DNA of 64,000 nucleotides, taken from Candidatus Aalborgicola defluviihabitans. GTDB lineage: Bacteria > Pseudomonadota > Gammaproteobacteria > Burkholderiales > Burkholderiaceae_C. Of this stretch, positions 51,691 through 60,324 are shown piece after piece (position 1 is the stretch's first letter; the number at the start of each line of letters is the position of its first letter). The translations under genes and the position numbers were made by a program. The stretch is taken from assembly GCA_016705575.1 (NCBI GenBank), contig JADIXX010000001.1, positions 806,001 to 870,000 on the forward strand, given 5' to 3'. A model generated the notes under the pieces. The model worked only from the letters and a program-made list of their open reading frames with translations, did no database searches and had not been told where the DNA came from.

Positions 51691-52602
51691 TTAGCGCTTA
51701 CTGCACCACGGCTGCGCGGTCACGTAGTCCATCAAATACTCCGAGAACCGCTGCGCTGCCGGCGACAAGGGCCGATCCCGCCGGGTGAAAATCAAAAACT
51801 TGCGGCGCACCTCCGGCTCCAGCAAGGGGCGGCTTTGCAATTGGTGCAAACGAATCAGGTTACTGGCATAGGGTAAACAGGTGGTTACACCCAGGCCGGC
51901 GCTGACCATGGCAAAGGCCGTGGTCATAAAGCCCACTTCATTGGCGGGGTTGAGCGCTTCGTCGTGCAGGGATTCGTGCAGGTCGACGCGCAGGCGGTGG
52001 GTGAACTCGCCCTTGAGGGCCACAACCGGGTAACGCAGCGCGTCATCCCAAGTCACACGCTTCTTTTTGTTCAAGGGGTGGTCGGCGCGAAACACCACCA
52101 CAAACGGGATTTCAAACAAGGTCTTGGCCTCGATATCGGCGGAGGATTCCCGCTCGGGGCCCACAGCAAAATCCACCTCGCCGCTGTGCACCTTGGGCAG
52201 CACGTTTTCCACCATGCAGTCCAGCAGGCGGATTTCGATGTCGGGGTACTCGCGCTTGAAACCGGCAATCACCTCAGGCAGCACCGAGGCCGACATGAGC
52301 TGGGGTGCTGCAATCCGCACCAAGCCACGCTTTAAAGCCTTCATGTCGGCAATGGTCACTAGTGCGCCATCCAGGTCTTGCAGCAGCCGCGCGGCCAAGG
52401 GATAGAACTCACGTCCCACCTCGGCCAGCTCTACCTTGCGTGTGCTGCGATTAACCACCTGTACGCCCAGCGTCTGCTCCAACTCCTTGATCAAACCACT
52501 GAGCGCCGACTGGGTCACGTGCAGACGGGCAGCGGCGTCGGTGAAGCTGCCGGTTTGGGTCAATGCCACAAAGGCCCTCAATTGGCGCAAGGTAATGTTC
52601 AT
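51691..52602 (-). CDS. LysR-family transcriptional regulator
   Basis: A 303-residue LysR-type regulator. The N-terminal winged helix (TLRQLRAFVALTQTGSFTDA, AARLHVTQSALSGLIKELE) and the two-lobed effector domain (about 88-295) are complete. It is on the strand opposite to the VOC-TRAP-fahA-maiA string, separated from it by about 800 bp, and could be that string's activator, but an orphan ORF lies between. The effector is unknown. Confidence 0.9.
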   Translation of the reverse strand: MNITLRQLRAFVALTQTGSFTDAAARLHVTQSALSGLIKELEQTLGVQVVNRSTRKVELAEVGREFYPLAARLLQDLDGALVTIADMKALKRGLVRIAAPQLMSASVLPEVIAGFKREYPDIEIRLLDCMVENVLPKVHSGEVDFAVGPERESSADIEAKTLFEIPFVVVFRADHPLNKKKRVTWDDALRYPVVALKGEFTHRLRVDLHESLHDEALNPANEVGFMTTAFAMVSAGLGVTTCLPYASNLIRLHQLQSRPLLEPEVRRKFLIFTRRDRPLSPAAQRFSEYLMDYVTAQPWCSKR

Positions 52603-52781
52603 GGATCAGGCCATTGAAAAGTCAACGCCAGACCATCGCTATACACGAAAAGTCGGCACATGATTGTGCGCTTGCAGCCCCATCGCCTTCTATGTTGAAG
52701 AAGCTTTGTCTCTTGATGTAACAAGTGGGCTGCTGCACGGGGTTGGGTCCACGCACGGGCATTGCAAACCGTTACGTATGG

Positions 52782-53312
52782 ATGAAAAAACACCCTCTCG
52801 GGAAGATCTACCGGTTGCACACCCATGGACGGGGCTTTGAAAGTGGCAACGTCAGGCCCAATCCGTTGCAGGGTCTGGATGCAGCTCCACCGCAATTTCG
52901 TTTGCTGGTAGAAGCACTGCAGATGTACCTGCCGATTCTGGGCCAGGCCCAGGCACTGGCGAACCTGGAGCTGATAGCGCAAAGCAAAGACGAGTGGACC
53001 CTTCAGGTGCATGGTGCTGGCTTCGGTGTGTCGATGGGAGTTTTCAATGAATGCCCACACGCGCAAGACGTAACGCCGCGATTCCGGTTGTTCCTGATCA
53101 GGACCCTTCCCACGGGTCCTTTTGGAATTGGCAAAGAGACGGATGTCACAGTTTGCTACGCACATTCTGCGGGCAGGATCGTTGAAACCATTGGTGGAAT
53201 CATTGCCCGCACGGCTTCCCGGCAGGTTTTTCAAGTTCTTCAGGCGCATCAACCGGGCCACACGTCTGAAGGCAATGGTTATTTATTCGATATTCAAATA
53301 AATTCATCATAA
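52782..53312 (+). CDS. orphan ORF, unknown, low confidence
   Basis: The stretch between LysR and the VOC gene (52603-53410) has no recognisable gene. The most plausible reading is this 176-codon frame (ATG 52782; the frame extends up to 52725), whose product has no signal peptide, membrane segment or motif that I know. A competing 220-codon frame on the other strand (52599-53261) is richer in Arg, Cys and Gln and looks less like a protein. The region is more A/T-rich than its surroundings, especially from 53290 to 53345, so acquired or decayed DNA is possible. No terminal repeats were seen. Confidence 0.35.
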   Translation: MKKHPLGKIYRLHTHGRGFESGNVRPNPLQGLDAAPPQFRLLVEALQMYLPILGQAQALANLELIAQSKDEWTLQVHGAGFGVSMGVFNECPHAQDVTPRFRLFLIRTLPTGPFGIGKETDVTVCYAHSAGRIVETIGGIIARTASRQVFQVLQAHQPGHTSEGNGYLFDIQINSS

Positions 53313-53410
53313 AAATCTGTTTGAATGATAGATCAATCTCCTCTTTAATTGCAACCATGTCACGACGATCCATCGCCTGACTGGTTCAACCAACACCGAG
53401 GAGAACACCC

Positions 53411-53953
53411 ATGCTGATCCAGAGAATTCACCACGTCGCCTACCGCTGCATTAACGCCAAACAAACCGTGGAGTGGTACGAAAAGCACCTCGACATGAAG
53501 TTCGTGCTGGCCATTGCCGAGGACGAAGTGCCATCCACCAAAGAGGCTGATCCGTACATGCACATTTTTATGGATGCGGGCAACGGCAACGTGCTGGCAT
53601 TTTTTGAACTGCCCAACAGCGCCCCCATGGACCGCGATCACAACACCCCTGCCTGGACGCAGCACTTGGCCTTTGAAGTTGCCAGCATGGACGAGCTCAT
53701 GGCCGCCAAGGGCCGCCTGGAAGCTGCTGGCATTGAAGTATTGGGCGTGACCGACCACACCATCTTCAAATCCATCTACTTCCATGACCCTAGCGGCCAC
53801 CGCCTGGAGCTGGCTTGCAACACGGCCACGCCCGCGATGAAGAAGTCTCTGGACGACGTGAAGTGGGACATGATCAACGAGTGGGACCGCACCAAGAAGG
53901 CCCCCAAGCACGCCGCGTGGATGCACGACGGAAAAGGTTTCATGACAGCCTGA
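53411..53953 (+). CDS. VOC-family (glyoxalase/dioxygenase fold) protein
   Basis: A 180-residue vicinal-oxygen-chelate protein. Two beta-alpha-beta-beta-beta modules are visible: RIHHVAYRCINAKQTVEWYEKHL and, after about 85, TQHLAFEVASMDELMAAKGRLE. Likely metal ligands are His8 of IHHVAYR, Glu in AFFELP, His in TQHLAF and Glu in HRLELAC. A charged tail (about 140-180, KWDMINEWDRTKKAPKHAAW) extends past the fold. It may be a glyoxalase-like isomerase or ring-cleaving enzyme. It precedes a TRAP transporter and fahA-maiA, so an aromatic catabolic role is likely. GAGGAGAAC is the ribosome binding site. Confidence 0.8.
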   Translation: MLIQRIHHVAYRCINAKQTVEWYEKHLDMKFVLAIAEDEVPSTKEADPYMHIFMDAGNGNVLAFFELPNSAPMDRDHNTPAWTQHLAFEVASMDELMAAKGRLEAAGIEVLGVTDHTIFKSIYFHDPSGHRLELACNTATPAMKKSLDDVKWDMINEWDRTKKAPKHAAWMHDGKGFMTA

Positions 53954-53986
53954 TCACACCTTCCGTCTTTTCACACCTGTTTACCC

Positions 53987-54553
53987 ATGTTCGTTCGTCT
54001 TACCCACGCGGTTACCCGCGCGCTGGAGCTCACCATCGTGGCCTGTCTGGCCATGATGGCCCTGCTGGTTTTTGGCAACGTGGTGCTGCGTTATGGCTTT
54101 GATTCCGGCATTGCCGTGTCCGAAGAGCTGGCCCGCCTGCTGTTTGTCTGGCTGGTCCTGCTGGGCGCTATTCTGGCATCGCGCCAACATGCCCACATCG
54201 GCTTTGACACACTGGTCAAAAGCCTGCCGCACCGTTGGAAGAAGGCGGCCATTGCCATTACGGGCGTTTTGATGTTGGCGGCCTGCGTGATCTTTGTCGT
54301 GGGAGGCTGGCAACAGACGCACATCAACCTTGACAACAGTTACCCCGTTTTGGGTATCTCGTACGCCTGGCTGTATGGCTCGGCGATTGTGTTTGGCGTT
54401 GGCATGGGCATCAGCATCCTGTTCAATATATGGGACGCACTGACGCAGCCGCATACCGATGCCGAGCTGTCCATGACGCTGAACCTGGGCGAGCGCATCG
54501 AAGCCGAGATCGAAAACGTTGCCACCCACCAAGCCAAGGACCCCAAAGCATGA
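53987..54553 (+). CDS. dctQ: TRAP transporter small permease
   Basis: A 188-residue DctQ with four membrane helices (about 13-36, 50-64, 84-106, 122-143). VVLRYGFDSGIAVSEELARLLFVWLVLLGA is the diagnostic region (its first part is the family motif). A C-terminal soluble extension of about 40 residues is longer than usual. It overlaps dctM by ATGA. Confidence 0.88.
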   Translation: MFVRLTHAVTRALELTIVACLAMMALLVFGNVVLRYGFDSGIAVSEELARLLFVWLVLLGAILASRQHAHIGFDTLVKSLPHRWKKAAIAITGVLMLAACVIFVVGGWQQTHINLDNSYPVLGISYAWLYGSAIVFGVGMGISILFNIWDALTQPHTDAELSMTLNLGERIEAEIENVATHQAKDPKA

Positions 54554-55827
54554 CCGCGCTCATTTTTCTGGGCACGCTGCTGGGGGCCATCGCCATCGGC
54601 ATGCCGATTGCCTTCGCCTTGCTGGCCTCAGGCATTGCGATCATGTTGGTGCTTGGTCAATTCGACGCGCAGATTGTGGTGCAGAACACCATCGGTGGCG
54701 CCGACAACTTTGTGCTGATGGCGGTTCCGTTCTTCATATTGGCTGGCGAATTCATGAACGCTGGTGGCCTGTCCAAACGCATCGTGGACATGGCCGGCGC
54801 GTTCGTCGGCCACCTGCGCGGTGGTCTGGGCTACGTGGCCATCATCGCCGCCATTTTGTTGGCCAGCCTTTCGGGTTCAGCGGTGGCCGATACCGCGGCA
54901 CTGGCTGCTATTTTGGTACCCATGATGCGCTCGGCCGGCTACAACGTGGGGCGTGCCTGTGGTCTGATGGCGGCGGGCGGCATCATTGCGCCGGTCATTC
55001 CGCCGTCCATTGGTTTCCTGCTGTTTGGCGTAGTGGCCAATGTGTCGGTCACCAAACTGTTTTTTGCCGGCATGGTGCCCGGCGTGATGATGGGCCTGGC
55101 GCTGGTGGTGGCCTGGTGGCTGGTTTCACGCAACGAAAACATGAAACTCACTGCCAAGCTGTCCTGGGGACAGCGCATGCTCCTGTTGGGCAAGGGTTTC
55201 TGGGCCCTCATGCTGCCCGTCATCATCATCGGTGGCCTGAAATTTGGCATCTTCACCCCGACCGAGGCCGCTGTGGTGGCCGCCATGTATGCCATGTTCG
55301 TGGGGCTGGTGGTGTACCGGGAACTCAATCTTACGCAGGTATATGAATGCCTGCTGGCTACGGCGCGTACCACCGCCGTGGTGCTGTTGCTGGCGGCCAT
55401 GGCCATGGTGGCGTCGTACATGATTACCATTGCCGACATCCCCGGTCAAGTGGGCGGCTGGCTGGAAGTGTTTGCCGGCAACCAGTTGCTGTTGGTAGCG
55501 GCCATGATGCTGGTGGTTTTTCTGGCTGGCATGGTGCTGGATTTCATCCCCATCGTGCTGATCTTCACGCCGGTTTTTTTACCCATCGCCGTTCAGGCCG
55601 GCGTCGACCCGATCTACTTTGGCGTGATTTTCATCATGAATTGCTCCATTGGCATGATCACACCGCCTGTGGGTGTGGTGCTCAATGTAGTCAGCTCCAT
55701 CGGCAAGGTGTCCATGTCCGAAGCAGTCAAGGGCGTGATGCCCTTTTTGCTCGCCGAGGCCGCTATTTTGGTCGCGCTGATTCTGTTCCCGGCGCTGGTC
55801 ATGGTACCGGCTGGCTGGTGGCGTTAA
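54550..55827 (+). CDS. dctM: TRAP transporter large permease
   Basis: A 425-residue DctM, the usual length, with about twelve helices. GTLLGAIAIGMPIAFALLASG starts it; FFILAGEFMNAGGLSKRIV, SGSAVADTAALAAILVPMM and TPTEAAVVAAMYA are the family signatures. ATG 54550 overlaps the dctQ stop. It works with DctQ and the DctP binding protein encoded next as a sodium-driven uptake system. Association with fahA-maiA suggests an organic acid or aromatic acid substrate. Confidence 0.93.
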   Translation: MTALIFLGTLLGAIAIGMPIAFALLASGIAIMLVLGQFDAQIVVQNTIGGADNFVLMAVPFFILAGEFMNAGGLSKRIVDMAGAFVGHLRGGLGYVAIIAAILLASLSGSAVADTAALAAILVPMMRSAGYNVGRACGLMAAGGIIAPVIPPSIGFLLFGVVANVSVTKLFFAGMVPGVMMGLALVVAWWLVSRNENMKLTAKLSWGQRMLLLGKGFWALMLPVIIIGGLKFGIFTPTEAAVVAAMYAMFVGLVVYRELNLTQVYECLLATARTTAVVLLLAAMAMVASYMITIADIPGQVGGWLEVFAGNQLLLVAAMMLVVFLAGMVLDFIPIVLIFTPVFLPIAVQAGVDPIYFGVIFIMNCSIGMITPPVGVVLNVVSSIGKVSMSEAVKGVMPFLLAEAAILVALILFPALVMVPAGWWR

Positions 55828-55888
55828 AGCGACCACACTCGCGTTCCGTTCCTTTTTTCTCTCACCACAACCCCAGGAGACTCGCTCT

Positions 55889-56877
55889 ATGAAAACCACT
55901 CTCATTGCCCAATTGACCGGTCTGGCTTTGGCCACCCTGCTCAGCAGTTCGGCGATTGCCGATGTCACCGCCAAATTTGCCGTGACGCTGTCCGAAAAAA
56001 CCCACCAGGGCCAGGGCGTTGCCCGCTTTGTGGATCTGGTCGACAAAAAAAGCCAGGGCCGCATCAAGATCAAACCTTTCTACAACGGCGCTTTGGGCAA
56101 CGATGTGCAAGTCACCTCGTCGTTGCAGGGCGGCACCATCGAATTCACGGTGCCACAAACCAGCACGCTGACCGGTATGGTCAAGGAATTTGAGATTCTG
56201 GACTTTCCTTTCCTGTTTGGTAGTGAACAAGACGCGGAAAAAGTGCTCGATGGCCCCACCGGCCAGAAGCTGTTGGACAAGCTCCCCGCAAAAGGACTCA
56301 TCGGACTGGCTTATTGGGAAAACGGCTTCTTCAACGCGACCAACAGCAAGCGTCCGATCCAGAAGTGGGAAGATTTTCAGGGCCTGAAGTTCCGCGCCGT
56401 GCAAGCCAAGATTTCGCAGGAAACCGTCAAGGCTTTGGGCGCAAACCCCGTTCCACTGGCCGTGCCTGAGTTGTACACCGCGCTGGAAACCCGCACGGTC
56501 GATGGGCAGGGAACACCATCCGCCGTGATTGCCGCGCTCAAGCTCAATGAGGTGCAGAAGTACCTGTCACTCACCAAGCATTCCTACGGCGCTTTTGTTC
56601 CGCTGGTGTCCAAGAAGTTCTGGGATACCTTGCCCCCGCAGACCAGGCCATCTTGCGTGACGCAGCGGTAGAAACCCGCGCCTTCCAGCGCGGTGTTGCC
56701 CGCGACCAAGCCAAGTCGGCAGAGACCGCCATGGCAGCCAAGGGTCTGTTGATCAACGACATCACACCAGCCGAGCGCCAGCGCATGCGCGCCCAGGTCA
56801 AGCCGGTGTGGGACATGTTTACCAAGGATGTTGGCGCTGATTTGGTGACTGAAGTCACCAACCAACTCGCCAAGTAA
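55889..56877 (+). pseudogene. dctP: TRAP substrate-binding protein DctP, frameshifted
   Basis: A TRAP periplasmic binding protein with a signal peptide (cleavage after SSSAIA, about residue 24) and the DctP features FAVTLSEKTHQGQGVARFVD, YNGALGNDVQV and WEDFQGLKFRAVQ. The frame breaks near 56633-56637: a run of five Cs, where six would keep the reading ADQAILRDAAVETRAF in phase. As given, the protein ends wrongly at 56671, and the true C terminus (to LAK, 56877) is in the next frame. Joined, it would be about 329 residues, the normal length. The rest shows no decay, so a base-calling error in the C-run or a very recent mutation is equally possible. AGGAGA precedes ATG 55889. Confidence 0.85.
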
Positions 56878-56917
56878 GCCCAGCAACAACCCGCACGACA
56901 ACAGGAGGCCTGCAGTG

Positions 56918-58237
56918 ATGGCATTGAACGAAACACACAGCGCCCAGCTCACCAGTTGGGTGGCCTCCGCCAACACGGCCCAGACCGATTTCCCCATTCA
57001 GAACCTGCCGTTTGGCGTGTTCCGCCACACTGGCAGCAAGCAGGCGTTTCGGGTGGGGGTGGCCATTGGCGACGACATCCTTGACCTGACGGCTGCCCGC
57101 GCTACGAGCGTGTTCAATGGTGAGGCCCTGGCGGGTGTGCATGCCTGCTGCGCACCGAGCCTCAACACCTTCATGGACTTGGGCCCCAAGGCCTGGTCTG
57201 CGCTGCGGTTGGCCCTGTCACGCGCCCTGCGGACGGGTTCGCCAGACCAAGCCGTGCTGAGCACCTGCTTATTGCCACAAGCCCAAGCCGAATTTGACGT
57301 GCCTGCCCGCATTGGCGACTACACCGATTTCTATACCTCGGTGCACCACGCCACCAATGTCGGCAAACTGATGCGCCCAGACAACCCGCTGCTCCCCAAC
57401 TACAAATGGGTTCCTATTGGGTACCACGGCCGTTCCAGCAGCATTGGCATTTCGGGTCAGGGCGTTCGCCGCCCCTTGAGCCAGGTGATGCGCCCCGGTG
57501 CCACCGCCCCAGTACTGGCGCCCAGTGCACGCTTGGACTATGAGCTGGAAGTGGGCATTTTCTTGGGTGCTGGCAACGCCCAAGGTGAGCCCATTGCCAT
57601 GGAACAGGCAGAGGAGCATGTGTTTGGCCTGTGCCTGTTCAACGACTGGTCTGCGCGCGATGTGCAGGGTTGGGAATACCAGCCACTGGGGCCGTTTTTG
57701 TCCAAAAACTTTGCCAGCACGGTGTCACCGTGGGTGGTGACCCTGGAGGCACTGGCACCATTTCGCCAGCCCTGGACCCGCCCGGAGGACGACCCACAGC
57801 CCCTGCCCTATCTGGACAGCAACGAACTGCGCCAACAGGGCGCCATTGGCATTGAGCTGGAGGCGTATCTACAAAGCGCGGCCATGCGGCACAAGGGCCT
57901 GCCAGAGCATCGCCTCTCACACAGTAACTTTCGCGATGCCTACTGGTCGGTCTCGCAAATGGTGGCGCACCACACAGTCGGTGGCTGCAACCTGCAAAGC
58001 GGCGACCTGTTGGGCAGCGGCACGCAGTCTGGCCCCGCACCGGAGGAAGCGGGTTCGCTGATTGAACTGTCCCTGGGCGGCAAACAGCCCCTGACGCTGC
58101 CCACAGGTGAAATTCGCACTTTTTTGGAAGATGGCGACACGGTGGTCTTCCGCGGTACCTGCACCGCGCCGGGCGCCGCACGCATTGGCTTTGGTGAGGT
58201 TCGTGGCACCGTGCTGCCGGCCCGCGTTAGTGAGTAA
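56918..58237 (+). CDS. fahA: fumarylacetoacetase
   Basis: Hydrolyses fumarylacetoacetate to fumarate and acetoacetate, the last step of tyrosine/homogentisate breakdown. A 439-residue full-length enzyme: N-terminal SH3-like domain (to about 120), then the catalytic domain with DYTDFYTSVHHATNVG (metal Asp and general-base His), YHGRSSS, the metal ligands in DYELEVGIFLG, and FNDWSARDVQGWEYQPLG. These are hallmarks of true FAH rather than the shorter fumarylpyruvate-hydrolase type. AGGAGG lies nine bases before ATG 56918 (GTG 56915 is possible). It overlaps maiA by one base. Confidence 0.95.
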   Translation: MALNETHSAQLTSWVASANTAQTDFPIQNLPFGVFRHTGSKQAFRVGVAIGDDILDLTAARATSVFNGEALAGVHACCAPSLNTFMDLGPKAWSALRLALSRALRTGSPDQAVLSTCLLPQAQAEFDVPARIGDYTDFYTSVHHATNVGKLMRPDNPLLPNYKWVPIGYHGRSSSIGISGQGVRRPLSQVMRPGATAPVLAPSARLDYELEVGIFLGAGNAQGEPIAMEQAEEHVFGLCLFNDWSARDVQGWEYQPLGPFLSKNFASTVSPWVVTLEALAPFRQPWTRPEDDPQPLPYLDSNELRQQGAIGIELEAYLQSAAMRHKGLPEHRLSHSNFRDAYWSVSQMVAHHTVGGCNLQSGDLLGSGTQSGPAPEEAGSLIELSLGGKQPLTLPTGEIRTFLEDGDTVVFRGTCTAPGAARIGFGEVRGTVLPARVSE

Positions 58238-58899
58238 TGGATAACCATCGCATGCTGCAGCTTTACACCTACTTTCGCAGTTCGGCCTCGTACCGGGTGC
58301 GCATTGCGTTGCACCTCAAGGGGCTACCGTTTGAATCGGTGCCAGTGCACCTGCTCAAAGACGGTGGCGCCCAACATGCACCAGCCTATCAACACATCAA
58401 CCCGGCCAAACTGGTGCCGGCACTGATAGACGACGGCCATGCGGTGACCCAGTCAATGGCCATCATGGAATACCTCGACGAAACCCATCCTGACCAGCCC
58501 CTAATGCCGCGCGACGCATTGGGCCGGGCACGGGTGCGGGCACTGGCGCAAGCCATAGCCTGCGAGATCCACCCACTCAACAATCTGCGGGTGCTGCAAT
58601 ACCTGGAACACGATTTAAAGCTGGATGAGGCCACCCGCGCCACCTGGTATCGCCACTGGATCACGCTAGGGTTTACCGCAATCGAGGCGATTTTGGCCAA
58701 CAACAGCGCCACCGGGGTGTTCTGCCACGGCGACACACCGGGCCTGGCCGACTGCTGCCTGATTCCGCAGATTGCCAACTCGCGCCGTTTCCAGACTCCA
58801 CTGGAAGCATTCCCCACCATTCTCCGCATAGAAGAAGCTTGCCTGGCCCTGCCGGCGTTTCAAAATGCGGCGCCGCAGGTGCAGCCGGACGCGGAGTAG
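58237..58899 (+). CDS. maiA: maleylacetoacetate isomerase
   Basis: A 220-residue zeta-class glutathione transferase that isomerises maleylacetoacetate to fumarylacetoacetate with glutathione. The zeta motif SSASYRVRIAL (15-25) gives the catalytic Ser/Ser/Cys-loop equivalent; VTQSMAIMEYLDE is the glutathione gamma-glutamyl site and GDTPGLADCCLIPQ lies in the C-terminal helical domain. The start overlaps the fahA stop (TAATG). Maleylpyruvate isomerase is a close relative, but the fahA partner favours the tyrosine pathway. Confidence 0.92.
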   Translation: MDNHRMLQLYTYFRSSASYRVRIALHLKGLPFESVPVHLLKDGGAQHAPAYQHINPAKLVPALIDDGHAVTQSMAIMEYLDETHPDQPLMPRDALGRARVRALAQAIACEIHPLNNLRVLQYLEHDLKLDEATRATWYRHWITLGFTAIEAILANNSATGVFCHGDTPGLADCCLIPQIANSRRFQTPLEAFPTILRIEEACLALPAFQNAAPQVQPDAE

Positions 58900-58920
58900 A
58901 GCGCCAACCGAGCTATCGGA

Positions 58921-59538
58921 TCACGGGCCAAGTTGGATCTGAGCCGCCAACCTCACTCCACGTGGCGCCACATAGTCCGCCACGACCCACGCCCGGCTGG
59001 GGTGCGTAGCGGCTTCTTTCAGCAACTCCAGCAACAGATCACTGGACGTTTTGTCTAACGCGGCAAACGGTTCGTCCAACAACGTGACTGCTGCACTGCT
59101 AGCCAGAGCACCCGCAAGATAGACCTTACGCTTGGTGCCAGTGGACAGCATGTACAAGGCCTTGCCCACATGCGGCCCTAGCGCCAGGCCATCTATCAGT
59201 TCTGCCAGCAGCGCAGCATCCCATGCGGGGTATTGGGATTGCAGCGTGCTCCAGAAAGTGTTGGGAGTGATCGCATCAAAGGCCTGGGTGCGTGGGTCCA
59301 CCCAGGCGACCTGGCTTTGGTAGGCAGCGGATTGCGCTGCCAAGGTGCTTCCATCGGTCAGGCTCAAACTGCCTGTTTGGGGCACCAGATCACCTGCCAG
59401 CAACCGCAACAGCGTAGTCTTGCCGGTGCTTTCGTCACCGCCAATCCAAGTCACGCCGGGCGCAATGTCCAGTGACCAATCGGTAAATAAAGCATTCTGT
59501 TTGGGATAGGCAAAGCCCAACCCTCTAACCTGCAGCAC
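58921..59538 (-). CDS. small ABC-type ATPase, unknown partner
   Basis: A 205-residue ABC ATPase domain. Walker A is GGDESTGKTTLL, the signature LSTGTKRKVYLAGAL departs from LSGGQ but keeps the Ser and Gly, and Walker B is VTLLDEPFAALD. The usual H-loop His is not seen (VVADY instead), so activity may be altered. It is reminiscent of CcmA-like exporters' ATPases. No permease is adjacent. It sits five bases downstream of proQ on the same strand and probably shares its message. Confidence 0.75.
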   Translation of the reverse strand: MLQVRGLGFAYPKQNALFTDWSLDIAPGVTWIGGDESTGKTTLLRLLAGDLVPQTGSLSLTDGSTLAAQSAAYQSQVAWVDPRTQAFDAITPNTFWSTLQSQYPAWDAALLAELIDGLALGPHVGKALYMLSTGTKRKVYLAGALASSAAVTLLDEPFAALDKTSSDLLLELLKEAATHPSRAWVVADYVAPRGVRLAAQIQLGP

Positions 59539-59543
59539 GGCGC

Positions 59544-60254
59544 TCAGGCAGCTGCCGCTGGCTTGCGCGGCAGCATACGGCGCACGGCGCGCGGCTCCAT
59601 GCCGTACATGTCAGCAAACTCTTCCACCGATTTGCCACTGGCCTCAAACGCACGCAGCAGGGCTTCGGTCTTGGCATCGCGGGCTTGAGACTCCAGCATG
59701 GCCTCGTCCAACACCGCGTTGGCAGCTTCATCCCGGCCGCGCACCAGGTCCGCATAGGCCAGCGGAGACAGGCCCGAGGCTTCCTGCGCCTGCACAATGC
59801 GCCCAAGCAGCTTGGGCCGCAGGTCTTCTTTGCTGCGTGTCTGGCGACGCCGAAATACTTCCAGCAGTGCATGGTGCACATGCTCGGGCGCCATGGGCTC
59901 CACGGGCTGGCCTTGCAGGTCGTGGCGCTGCTGGCCAGAGGCCACCACCGTTAGATAGCGGGTAGAGCGGGTGTGAAAGGCCAGTGCGGCTTTCAGACCA
60001 GCCTGATCCAGCGTATCGGGATGAGCCTCCATCAGGTCCTGAAAAATACCGCGTTTGAGCGGCAAAAATTCAGCACCAAAATGTTGAGGATAAAGGGTTG
60101 CCAATTTTTCCAAAACAGGAAAGACATCCGGTTTAGTGGGCCGTTGGGCTTTAGCAGAAGTCGGTGTTTCCGGCGTGGCAGAGCTGGCATCGGACACGGA
60201 AATTTCTATAGTTTCTTCTACAGTTTCGGCAATAGGGGTCACGGAGTCGGTCAT
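59544..60254 (-). CDS. proQ: ProQ/FinO-domain RNA chaperone
   Basis: A 236-residue RNA-binding protein. A low-complexity acidic Ser/Thr/Glu N-terminal tail (1-40) precedes the ProQ/FinO domain (about 42-150, with FPVLEKLATLYPQHF, LPLKRGIFQDLM and LKAALAFHTRSTRYL). A helical C-terminal domain (about 155-230) replaces the Tudor-like domain of enteric ProQ. Such proteins bind structured 3' ends of small RNAs and mRNAs. It is followed by the ABC ATPase gene. Confidence 0.87.
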   Translation of the reverse strand: MTDSVTPIAETVEETIEISVSDASSATPETPTSAKAQRPTKPDVFPVLEKLATLYPQHFGAEFLPLKRGIFQDLMEAHPDTLDQAGLKAALAFHTRSTRYLTVVASGQQRHDLQGQPVEPMAPEHVHHALLEVFRRRQTRSKEDLRPKLLGRIVQAQEASGLSPLAYADLVRGRDEAANAVLDEAMLESQARDAKTEALLRAFEASGKSVEEFADMYGMEPRAVRRMLPRKPAAAA

Positions 60255-60324
60255 GAAATATCAAAAATAGGCGGACGAAAAGCCCTCCATCATGCCAGCG
60301 ATTGGGTTGTCGCTCCCAACCAGG

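Noticed and set aside
52599..53261. Minus-strand open frame of 220 codons upstream of LysR
   Set aside because: Composition rich in Arg, Cys, Gln and His with no domain. The plus-strand frame looks slightly more protein-like, so only that one is listed, at low confidence.
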